DNA of 64,000 nucleotides from Davidsoniella eucalypti. Taxonomy: Eukaryota; Ascomycota; Sordariomycetes; Microascales; Ceratocystidaceae. This document shows, piece by piece, positions 11,721 through 22,057 of the stretch. The DNA is taken from the NCBI GenBank assembly GCA_004009845.1, contig RMBW01000002.1:496001-560000 (forward strand). The letters run 5' to 3'. Position numbers and translations under genes: made by a program. Within the stretch, counting starts at the first letter, position 1, and each line of letters starts with the position of its first letter. The notes below the pieces were generated by a model. The model did not search any database and was not told the origin of the DNA. It saw only the letters and a program-made list of their open reading frames with translations.

Positions 11721-14309
11721 GTAGGTTCGGTAGTCGACATTAGGAAACTGCTGTATCAAATGGCGAGCATATTTACCCCTCTCGTTGGACGGACTAGACA
11801 TCCCACAGACGTGGCTACACCAATTCTCCCTGGCATAGCTGTAGAACTCCGGACTATGTTGCTCAATTGTCTCGGATCTCAATGCCTTCTGTGCTTCCGG
11901 CAGAGATAGGTATTTGTAGCAGATATGGGATAAAATCTCATCAGTTTTCGTTGGGATACAGGAGAGTCGTAGGCCGTGTAGCTCAGGAGAAGCTTTCAAT
12001 AAGAACTCCTTGGCTGTTTGGTGTATCAGATGAATTTTAGAATCTCTGATGAACACAAAAAGGCCGGATAAGTCTCGTAGCCTTTTCTCAATATAACCAG
12101 GGTCAACCATAGCATCTTCAAGACATGCAGAACTGTATAGTTCTAGATTCAACGCTACTCTCAGTTCAGCAACACTCAGTGGATGCCGTGCACCAACAAC
12201 AACTTGGAGAATAAGGATGGATTGCCGTAGATTGTCTAGTTCAATTCGCCGGAGGATATTCGTATAGGCATCATTCACCGTGAGAGGAAGTAGATCTATA
12301 TCGTCGATTTGAAACCCAAAGACTTTTGACATTGACTGGATTTCATTTATGACAAGGTTGAGCCATAGATAGGTACGGTTTTTCATACTGAGGAGCTTTT
12401 GTTCGATCTTGTCGCTATGATTCCTGATCATGTTGAGCTCACTGATGCGGGATCGAGCAAATAAATTAATCTCACGTCGAATTAGACAGTCTTCTTCTTC
12501 AGCAGGGAGATCTATTTGAGGAAATTTGTTGATCGTGGGGTTGAACTTGTCGTATATACTCCAGTAGGGGCGACTAGTGAGCAGGATCTTCAACCAACAT
12601 TGGCGTCTCGAATCTTTGGTCTTCGTGAACCACTTAGTAGCTAGGTGAATCAAGGTAGATTGATTTTCCCGGACACACTCATCTAGGGCATCTAGGACAA
12701 TAAATGTGTTTTTGAAATCCTTGTCGCTAACAGCTGCAATCAAGATCCGCCAGAGTGTAGTCACTTCATGCTGGAGTTTGTTTCCGTTTTGTCTCCAAGG
12801 GTCTATGGCATGTTTCAGTAGATATGGTTGGTGACAGAAAAGCTGGTGTAAAATTGCGCAAAGGGCTGTGGCAAGACTACTTTGCTCGTCGTTGTCCTTG
12901 AAAAAAAAGTAGCAAACTGAAGGTGAAGAATTAGGAGAAGACGAAGCCTGTGAAGAATCACCAACAAATTGTTTGTCAATGAGAAACCTGCTCAAAACCG
13001 ACTTCCCACATCCCGGATCAGCGGAGATCCAAAGAAGGTCATTATTCGTGTTGTTGAGCCAACTAGTGAATTTACTATTTTTGAGGACCCAAACACACGT
13101 TCCTTCCACAGCCGTGGGATTTATATTTTTATGCTGTTCGTATGAAGAGGTTTTGAGATCCTGATGACATTTTGACAATTCGTGTTCCTGGGTCATGTTG
13201 ACTCGTTGGTCGATGATTCGATCAGTGTTTTCGGTGATGGTGACACTTAGATTTTCTGTAGCAACACAAATGTTAGAATATGAAATCTAGTACAGGTGGC
13301 ACGATCTAAGGTGACTTCGTTATAACATACCAATAACTCTCGAGACAGGCGTCATTGATTTGATCTCGTTTTTGGGCACGTATCTCAGGAGCTCTTTGGC
13401 ATAGGCGGCAGCAGAAAGAGCAGCATAGCCATGCCAGCCATCTTGTTTATGACTATCTGCGTAATCTGAAATGCCACGAATAACCAGACACGGGAACCGT
13501 TGTAGTATACCAGCTGCCTCCATTTCAACGCATATAGCGCCAATCTCCTGTTGCAACTGGTCACGACGATGTGCATCTCGCATCACGGAGTTTCCAGATG
13601 CGACGATACCGTGATGTATTCGTGGATGGTTATCCTGACGTGCTTGTCTGCGTAATTCCCATTCTTGTAGACAAAAGTTGCAAGTCGAAGTATCAGATTG
13701 GTGGACATATTCCGCATGGAATAATCTATCGCTTTGAGAGGGTGGTCGTCCAAGAGTCTTCTTGGCCCTGTCACTATGACGTAGTGCCTTGGCAATATAT
13801 TTTGGGAAAAGAGGTTCATCAGTATCCATATTCGACTTGAGTTTGTTCAATGCTGCCAGTAAGGCACGTGGGGGGCTGTCGAGCTGGCCTTGTCGTTGAA
13901 AATGTCCTGCGCTTAGTAGCTTGCCAACATCATATTGAACAACACCACCAGATACGCCTGATGGTGTACCAACCACAACATCCCCAAGCCGGATGTCATG
14001 TTGTGGGGAGGGAATTCCAGCGCCAATTCCGACCAACAGTATGAAGCGAAGAGATGTAGGAAATGATTGTGCCATGCTGCTAGCAACCACAGTTGCCTGA
14101 GATTGACCAGTCAATGGTAAACATGACAATACAATATTATGTTCTCCGACACGGCCATAGGTATAACCACTCAGACTTTCGGAGGACTGGCTCTCGGGGC
14201 ACTCAAACACTTCATCAAGCATAAGCCTGGCGGCTGTTAGTTCTCGAGATAAGGGACAAATCCAGCCGATCCCGTAACTGTCTTTTGCAGGACATCGTAG
14301 AGGCTCCAT
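8157..14309 (-). CDS. NOD-like receptor: PNP_UDP - NACHT - 35 ankyrin repeats
   Basis: Two exons, 14309-13331 and 13255-8157, joined by a 75-nt intron (GTATGT donor, CTACAG acceptor, phase 1), give 2025 residues. Residues about 10-315 are a nucleoside-phosphorylase-like (PNP_UDP) effector domain: GIGWICPLSRELTAARLML at the N-terminus, LLVGIGAGIP, and near the end CVEMEAAGIL and IRGISDYADSHK. After a short linker comes a NACHT NTPase with Walker A DPGCGKS (Gly408-Ser412) and Walker B FIVLDALDEC. The C-terminal 1190 residues are 35 near-identical ankyrin repeats. This order is a classic fungal NLR layout; such proteins are implicated in heterokaryon incompatibility and innate immunity and act as cytosolic ligand-triggered oligomerising receptors. 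All key NTPase residues are present and there is no frameshift, so the gene looks functional. The ligand is unknown. Without the intron it would be split into a PNP gene and a NACHT gene; the perfect in-frame junction argues for one gene. Confidence 0.92.
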
Positions 14310-15554
14310 CGTGAGGTAATCCGTATCTCACGTAGGCTATCAGAGGAGGTATAAAATGAGCAAAAGGCGGGGGAAGTTTTTAGACGTAGAAGACGATGTG
14401 TATACTATGTCGAGTATCAAATTGAAAGGAAATAAGATAAGAAATGGCAGTAATCCACGAGGCTGTGTAAAAGTACTGCTAAGTAAGAAATGTGCCCGAT
14501 CAAAGTGGTTAGGCTTTTCGTACAGATTCTGTTGGGGCCTGAAATGCAGAATCGCTTGCCCAGCTGATAGTAGTTGCTAGAAACGGTATTTTCTAAATTA
14601 CAAAATCGCGATCACTGCCCAGTGCATGTGAGATTATATCTACTGTAAGGCTCAGCCAGTAATAATCCTACCGTAAGTTCATATTTATGTACATAGATGA
14701 ATGCTTTTCTTCAATGATACAAAAGTCACCATTCGTTACTAAAAATGGAATTTTCTGGTAGTGTTGTGTACGATAATGTTGTTTACCCAATAAAAGAAAG
14801 CCCAGCTTGACTCCAAAATGAACCAGAGAATCTTCCTTGGTATAGAAAGATATGTTTTCCCACCCAAGAAAAAAAAAAGAAAGAGTATACCCACATGTGC
14901 TTTTGTGTGTGATGATAAAAAGAAAAGACAAGGCCATGCAATGGTTGAACGAAAGAGAACAAAAGAGATGGAGCATAGTATAACACAGAAGATACAGTGA
15001 CGAGAAAGAACCATCAACGTAAAGTCGAAGTAGAGTATGATACTCCAGAGTGCAATGCCATAAAAAGAAAACTCCGTCAGGAAAAATAGAAAAAAAAATC
15101 AATCTCGCTTTTTTAGTGAGGGCGTGAAGGCTCTTTCTCGTATGTTGGTTATGTTTTTGCTTTTCTCTTCATTTTGTTATTTTTGTTTTTGTGGCCGACC
15201 TACCCAAAGCCGACTCACTTCTTTTCCTAACTACTAGACAATCAATGACCAAAAACTAACACCCGAGGTTATATCCAACAACCACATCATCGACAAGAAA
15301 GCCTTCGTCAGCAAAGTAGAACCCTTCCTAGCCCATAGCCATGGCCTGTTAATGATCCCACAAACTTCCCCAGCTTCCCGGCAACAGTGGCATCGGCAAC
15401 CTTGTGTGAAGTCACAATCATGAAAGTAGCAGTAGAAGCGTAAGCGACAGGGCACAGTGAGCACTGCGAGAGAAACAGATACACCGACAGCAGATGGAAG
15501 TATAGTACCACTTGTACAATTCCCATTGTTGCCGAAGTATCGTCCTCGGCGCAT
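14310..15554. other. NLR promoter and eL15 3' flank
   Basis: This contains the upstream region of the NLR gene and the 3' flank of eL15. AT-rich stretches around 14860-15190 give only chance frames, including a membrane-like frame at 14668-15102 (-). No gene is supported. Confidence 0.5.
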
Positions 15555-15690
15555 TTACCGGTAGCGCCACAGAGACAGGGTGTTGTGTCTCTTCCAGGTC
15601 TTTCTGCGACCGGCACGGGTCTTGTTGTACTTGTGACCCTTGTTGAGACCACGCGAGCGCTTGCCGGTGGAGGTAAGACCACGAGCCTCG

Positions 15691-15725
<35 letters not shown>

Positions 15726-16598
15726 GCGGGCATCCTGGCGGATGGCCTTGTGCTGGGGGTCGACCAGGATGACCTCGAAGTACTTGTAAGTCGAGTCCTG
15801 GTTGATCCAGTAGGAGTTCAGGACACGCAGGTTAGCGCAGCGGCGGCCGACACGCTCCTCAGCGGTAGCACGCAGAGAGCGCTGGTACTTCAGCTGGTTA
15901 ACACCGTGGTTGGTGGGCTTGCCTGTTAAGAAAAAGAATGAGATATTAGCCATCTGCTTTTGGGGGTTGAAGAGGAAGAAGAATATTAAAGACTTACCGA
16001 AGGTGGCACCCTTGGCGACGGGCTTCTTGCGGCCACCACGACGGACACGGACGCGGTAGACAACGTAGCCCTGCTTGGCCTTGTAGCCTAGGCGGCGAGC
16101 CTTTTCGGGACGCGAGGGGCGCGAGGCGCGGTGAATAACGTTCAGTTGACGGAGCTATATTGATGCACTCTCAGCATAATGTTCAACGAGTGTATAGCAA
16201 GGATGAAGGGTGATTGTAATCAAAGAACCGGTAGTTCTCCATATCGTCCTCTCGGCTTATAAAGATTTTCGTCTCTGTCGCTCAGTATAGTCCAAACTTT
16301 TTATCTATTTTAATTTCCAACTTGATATTTAAGAGTGAAAATTACAATATGAGAAAAAAAGTAAGAACTAAACTAAGCATAGATGTCCATCCTTATAAGC
16401 CAACGACATGGTTCGCATGCCGGCTTGAATTACAGCCCAAGAGCATCCACATATAGTATCACGATATGAGGTATAGAGGACTCGGATCGAGTGTGGTTCG
16501 GTTTAACATACTTCCCAGCAACGAACACGGAGCAGGAAACGGACAACGTCCGACTGCTTGCGCTTCTGAAGCTCTTCGACGTACTTGAGGGCACCCAT
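15555..16598 (-). CDS. rpl15: 60S ribosomal protein L15 (eL15)
   Basis: Three exons on the - strand, 16598-16512, 16154-15998 and 15922-15555, encode 203 residues, the normal eL15 length. Introns are 357 nt (phase 0) and 75 nt (phase 1). The protein starts MGALKYVEELQKRKQSDVVR, continues LRVRCWE then LRQLNVIHRASRPSRPEKAR, has the RVRRGGRKKPVAKGATFGKP core, and ends KTWKRHNTLSLWRYR, all diagnostic of eL15. It is a structural component of the large cytosolic ribosomal subunit and binds 28S rRNA. The first intron, just after 29 codons, is much longer than others in the window, which is common in ribosomal protein genes and may carry regulation. I looked for a box C/D snoRNA in it and found no convincing C and D pair. 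Confidence 0.97.
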
Positions 16599-17488
16599 TT
16601 TGACTGAACAAAGAATTAATCGTTAGCGATTTGTGATAAAGCAGACAAGTTGGGTTTGACGCGGAGATGTGAGAAAATATAAGATTCGAGATTCGCTGGA
16701 GTTTGGGCGTATAGTCTAGATAGAATGATGGAGAATCGGTTGTGGTTGACTCGACAAAACTGAGGCATCTCAGAACCGCGATTGTTGAAATATATCTAAA
16801 CAACCCTTGGTTTAAGATTCCGGACAAGTGTATGAAGCCTCAACCCATAATCGTTTTCTCGGCAGCGGAATTGGACCATTGTAAACTCGAATAACTCGGC
16901 GATCTCGATTCAATTCTTCTCTCACGTTGATCCCTACGATCAAAATACCATTAAGACTTGAAGAGTATAGAATTCATATACATACCTGATTCTGCGGGTC
17001 GGAGATAAAGACTTTTGATTTGACACAGGAATATAGGATAGTATGGAGGGGAAGAACGGGCTAGAGAAAAAAAAAAAAAGTATATCAGATACGTCCGGAG
17101 TGGGACAAAAAAATTTAGGATAATTTTTTTTTTCGTGGGTGGCGTTTTGTGGGTTTTCTGTGTTCTTCGTGTGTGGCGCTAACTGTATATGAGTTGGCAC
17201 CTTAGGGCCCGTTGCGGATATAGTGGGGCACTTTCGTGTGCCCTCTTCGGTAAGTACCCCGCTTATTTTAGTGCTTCAGCAAGACCCGCCTCATTTTCGG
17301 TGATTTCAGCGGCGATTAATAGTGCTTGTCCTACAACGATTTTTTATTATTAATTAATTTTTATCAAGGTGGAAATGGAGCTCTTGATATCTATGTAGCA
17401 CCTCGGTATCCTAAGATGCACAGCCCTAAATAAAACGATAAATTCGTGCTACCGGTGTATTAAGATATTAAGAATTTAAACAATAGCC
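16599..17488. other. eL15 promoter and leader; 3' flank of the 896-residue gene
   Basis: The region upstream of the eL15 ATG on the - strand has A/T tracts near 17066-17132 and a GC-richer block at 17190-17250. An open frame at 16459-16827 (-) mostly overlaps eL15 exon 1 and intron in the wrong frame. No further gene is seen. Confidence 0.5.
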
Positions 17489-20409
17489 TTAGATTTGTGC
17501 TGTGATACGGACAATGGTCTCCAGTTTCTCGCAGAGACCCCATACAACCTGACCCCAAGATCTATCGCGTAATTCCTTTAGGCTGTCAGGGAACAAAACT
17601 GATGCAGTCTGTATCTCATCGTCACTCAGCCCTTCCACCAGCTGCTTGTAGGCCTTCCCAGGCTCTGTCTCGGCCATCACATGTGCTTCAACAATCTTGC
17701 GTCCTATAGTTTCGCCTAGGTCGATCATTTTATCTACCTCATCCCAATCTGATTCCCAACGCTCAACTGGAACTATTATCTTGAACTTGGCGAACTCGTC
17801 TTCAAGATCAACAAACATGTTATTTGCTGCTTTCGTATCTTCTGTTATCGACGCTAGTAGTTCTTTTGCTTTTTCGAAATCGAAGACTTCGGGCTCAAGC
17901 ATGTTCGTGTAGTTCTGGAGGTGAGTTGATACTACTTCATATGCCTTTTGAATATTTCTAGTCCTGTAGTAGTTGTTAGGGCTGTGCTTGTATAAAAATG
18001 GGTTAGAGCATGTAACACAAACGTACAAATTTAAGCTCTCTTTTTCTAAGTTGGAGACAAATTCGCTATTCCGTTGCTTTAATAGCTCATCGGTTTTGCG
18101 CATGTTCTTCTCGGCAGCCTGCTTGGACTTGACCGATCGTGCGTTTTGAACTTTCGATATCAACATTTTCGTTCTATAACCGTATAAAATCAGTATAGGC
18201 TTCAACAAGTAAACCTCCCTTTCGATTGATACTCACAGTCGTGCCATTTCGGGATCCTCAAGTTTATTCGTCTTCTGCTTTTTCCTCGGGCGTGATGCTG
18301 ATTTCGAAGCATTTGTGGCTTTTCGTTTTTGGGGTTGAACATTCTTATTCTTGGAACTGTCATCATCGCTCATCATACCACCTAGAAGCTGCGTGAGTAT
18401 TTCGAGTTTCGAGTTCTGCGCTTTTACGGTCTTCTGCTTTCGGGGAGCTCGCTTTCGGGTAGCTTTTCTCTTGGCATTTGTGCCTCGAGCCTGTTTCTTT
18501 TCTGAGGGTTGAGATATATCAGACTTAAGAGTTGCTGCGGGTGGTTCTTTAGCAAAGGTAAGATGCTCGAACTCTTCTTCGATGTTGTTGAGATTCTTTC
18601 GTCGTGGTTTCTTTCGAGGCGTAGACATGGCAGGGCTTTCTATAGGGATTGGAGCTCGTTTAGTCGGTGATGATTTAGTTTGTTCGGGAGCTCGATACGG
18701 AAGAGTCTCATCCTCAGAAGGCGAACCATAGTTATAACCATCATCGGGCTTAGCTTTTGTCCGATTAGCTTGTTTGATAACTTTCGGCTCAGATACCCCA
18801 TCAGTGGCAGCAGTTGATAGCCGCAGCGAACTTCTAGTTGGTGCAGAAGTTTTGGTCACACTCTTCTTGTTTCTGGGCCTGAATTCATCGTCGGAATCTC
18901 CGTCGGAATCCATCGAATCTGAAGACGCAGTATCACTTGACAGAACAATTAGTTCGTCGTTGACTAGGGTATTTTTCGGGACCGCATCAGGCATTTGACA
19001 GTCAGGCTGTGAATCCGGTATAGTTTCTTTTTCAATCCGCTCGCCCGCTCCCTCATAAAGTGATGAAGTCAACCTCGCAAGACCATAGCAAGATGACTGC
19101 GTGTCAGGGATGGTTGGCAGAAGAGATTGCCTCTCTAAAACGGCTGGCTTCGGTTTTGGCCTTTGACGTCTCACTTGGGGTCGAGGCTTGGCCTTCACTG
19201 TACTAGTCGATGGCGACGTAGATGGCAACTTGGGATCATTAGAAAGATTCATAGAAGCAGTGTTTTGTACTGCCTTAGGACTGGGCGGAACATCCCAAAC
19301 GCTGTCGAGCTTTGCTGTAGCAAGAGCTGTGAATTCTGCTGCTCTAGTCTTATTCCTGGGTCTAGCCCTGGTCCCTCTCGTCCTCAGCCTTCCGCGAATA
19401 GGTTTTGTTTCAGTACTATCAGGCTTCTTCACTGGGGAGACAGGTTTGTAGACTTCGGGATCCGGCTTTAGTACGTTGCTTGACTTACGCGGGTTCATTT
19501 TCTGATTCTTGTCTCTTTCTCCCAATGCCATGAAAGGAGTAGTAGTAGCAATATCGGTAGATTCGGGTAGTATGTCATCCATCAATGCACCACTCATCAT
19601 GGGCACTACCTTAGATGACTTATTTTTGGCACACGGCGAAAAGAACAAATCTGTGTCCTTTGGAATAAGCAGCTTCTTCTTGTCAACACCGCTTTTGATA
19701 AGCGTTCCAGAGCTCAGTTCGTTGAAGTTCATGGGCGAGCCATTTAGCTTCCTGGGACTCATGTGTGCCATCTGGGCAACGGGGGGTTTCAAGCCTGCTT
19801 TGCTAGCATCTTCCAACAACTTTTGAGGTGAAAGACTTAATAAGTTTGTGTCTGTTACACCAGCAACCGTCGAAAAATGGGTGCTAGTCTGGCCACTAGC
19901 ATCATGAAGATTTACATGAGCAACTCCGTTTACTCGAGTTCTACGAGATGCGGACTTAGGAGGAGATACTAATGCGTCATCATTCCGTATAGCGTTTGTA
20001 GAATAGTTACCGGCTCTTTCTTCGATTCCCTGATCAGTGGTCTCATTGGTAGAGGGCGGATACGGGGCATTAGATGTTGATGGCGGAGGACTCGCAGTCT
20101 GCAGTTTATCGGGCACAATAGCAGTTGTAGAAATATCAGCAGTGGTTTTCTCACTGATAGTAGTGGAAGATGCAAACGCTAATTTGTTACTCTCGAGAAG
20201 TTTCTCTAGTGCTTCATTGTTGGCAAACAAGGCAAACAGGCAGCGAACAATAGTCAGTATTGTTTGTTCTTTCTTCCAGCGGCCCAATCATGTCATCTAG
20301 ATTAATATCGAGAATCGATCGGATGGAATTCTAACTTCTATTGGCTCCAAATAGTCTTAAGATGAAACATACCACTTGTTTTGCGTTTTGGTCTCTGGCG
20401 AGGCGCCAT
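17489..20409 (-). CDS. Large basic/Ser-rich nuclear-looking protein with C-terminal coiled coil, unknown function
   Basis: The proposed exons are 20409-20373, 20268-18237, 18173-18027 and 17963-17489, 896 residues. The first exon encodes MAPRQRPKRKTS; its GTATGT donor is clear. The acceptor of exon 2 is uncertain: the obvious TCTAG acceptor near 20301 leads to stops, while an AAAG acceptor at 20269 keeps frame into EQTILTIVRCLFALFANNEA. Residues about 60-650 are disordered, rich in Ser, Pro, Thr and Lys, with several bipartite basic clusters (such as TPRKKPRRK and RKRAPRKQK) that suggest a nuclear, possibly chromatin protein. The C-terminal 200 residues are helical: a Lys/Glu-rich coiled coil (QAAEKNMRKTDELLKQRN) then an acidic helical domain with WESDWDEVDKMIDLGE, ending in ETIVRITAQI. 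I do not recognise the family. The two C-terminal introns are well formed. Confidence 0.75.
17964..18026 (-). other. 63-nt stop-free intron (possible retained intron)
   Basis: GTACGT donor at 18026, CTAAC-type branch sites and CTACAG acceptor at 17964. Its length is a multiple of three and it contains no stop, so both spliced and unspliced messages stay in frame. Removing it restores a continuous coiled coil (KESLNL joined to TRNIQKAYEV), which argues that the spliced form is the main one. Confidence 0.7.
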
Positions 20410-22057
20410 TGTCGATGAGCAGAAATTGAGATTCAGGCCGAATATATCTTCTTTTCTTTAAAATAAGGGACAATATATTCGACCAAGAAGAGATCTTTTC
20501 TTTTTAGAGAAAATGATAAACCTAGAAGAGAAAGGCCACGTTTAAAAACTCTTCAGGGCTTTCATGTTTTGAATACTAATCTTGTCTTCGTGATAGATTA
20601 GGAAGGAACATAATTGTGTAAATATTGTGCGCCGATGTTAGGAAATAACCACTTTAGAACTCTTACACATATCACGATGCCACTTTGTTATATGGAGACA
20701 CAAATGATATCACCAATGGAGAAAATAGCGTGGTTTATAGATATTTATATTTATGTAGGGGAAGCGAATTGACTCAAGGTATATATTTAACATTGTATTG
20801 TCTATTTTTCCAAAAGGAGCCCGTGGTCCATTGTAAGATCTTTCAAAGGGACGTGAAAACAAATCAGCAGAACAGATAATATATCAAAATCAAATAGAAA
20901 AGGGAATATGTAGGTGTAGTGAAATAGTAAAAGAAAAGCAGAAAACACAAGCAAAAGACAGAATTGAAGTATAAATAGAAGTTATGTAGAAAAAAAGAAG
21001 AAAAAAAGGAAATAAGAAGGGGAAATAGAAGTAAAGAAAATATAAAGACGAATAGGCGATCGCGAGATATTAGAGTATGAGGGGAGAGAGATCAAAAACA
21101 TCAAAAAAGAAGAATAAACAACTCATCAAAAAAAGAAATAAAAAACAAAACTCTACTCAAACTTCTTACCGGGAAATGCTCATAGCTAGATGAGAAAACC
21201 CCAGCATGTTCGCTTTGAAAACGGATACTGGTATAAAGTCTACCGCAGCTCTATAAAATCCCAACGGTATCGATGAAAATGTTGTAGTAGTTAGGTTAGG
21301 TTGGTAGGATAGGTAAAATAGGATGCGAGAAGAAGAATAATTTGGCTTGTGATGACATGATAATGGCATAACACAATACAGATAGAAAGGAAGAGATATA
21401 CACAAAATTGGACGACTATCCAACCAAAGCCCAATTCAGGATAATGAACAAAAAGAATAGTATGTCTCATCATCTCTGCTTCTCCTATCTTTAATAGCCC
21501 TTTATAGGTCTAAGTAGGCATTTAGTTATAGAATGACATCCCAATAAACAAGGATTAAAACGAAACGAGGAATAAAAGGCCGAGAATCAACAAAAGTCAA
21601 GAAAAGAAAAAAGAGAAAAAAAAAGTACGCCTCTAAGAGATATAGCTAGTAGACTAATATGCCTTTAAGTGCGGTTTGCAACAAAACAAACAACTCCCCA
21701 CCCTATGAAGTCATCATGCAGAGAAGCATTCAGTCATGTCTACCGCCGTCTTTATATAACAAACTGAGAAAAGGAGAAGAGAAAAGAGATGAAAAGTAAA
21801 AGAATATGAAAAAATGACAGCATGACAGCATGAGAGCAAAAAAAGGATAGGATATATAAAAGCTGGCAGACGAGTCAACTTAAGTTATCATCAAGAAAAC
21901 TGCATATGCAGTGGAATGGTCAGCTAGACTAATAAGTCTAAACTGATTTCTGACCACACAGCTTTTGGTCTTCAAGTAATGTCTTCCAAAAGAAAGGAAA
22001 AGAAAGAAAAATATATCTGCTAGTGATGAAGTCGTAGCTAAATCAAGCTAAAGCGAT
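20410..22057. other. Intergenic A-rich region, no gene
   Basis: Upstream of the 896-residue gene and downstream of the PSP1-domain gene. It is A-rich on the + strand (for example 20880-21150 and 21590-21640), consistent with a long 3' UTR and spacer for the - strand PSP1 gene. No coding or RNA gene is recognisable. Confidence 0.5.

Noticed and set aside
15308..15733. 141-residue frame on the - strand at eL15
   Set aside because: Wrong-frame shadow of eL15 exon 3 plus its 3' flank.
16155..16511. Possible snoRNA in the long eL15 intron
   Set aside because: Several CTGA strings, but no paired C box in register; not supportable by eye.
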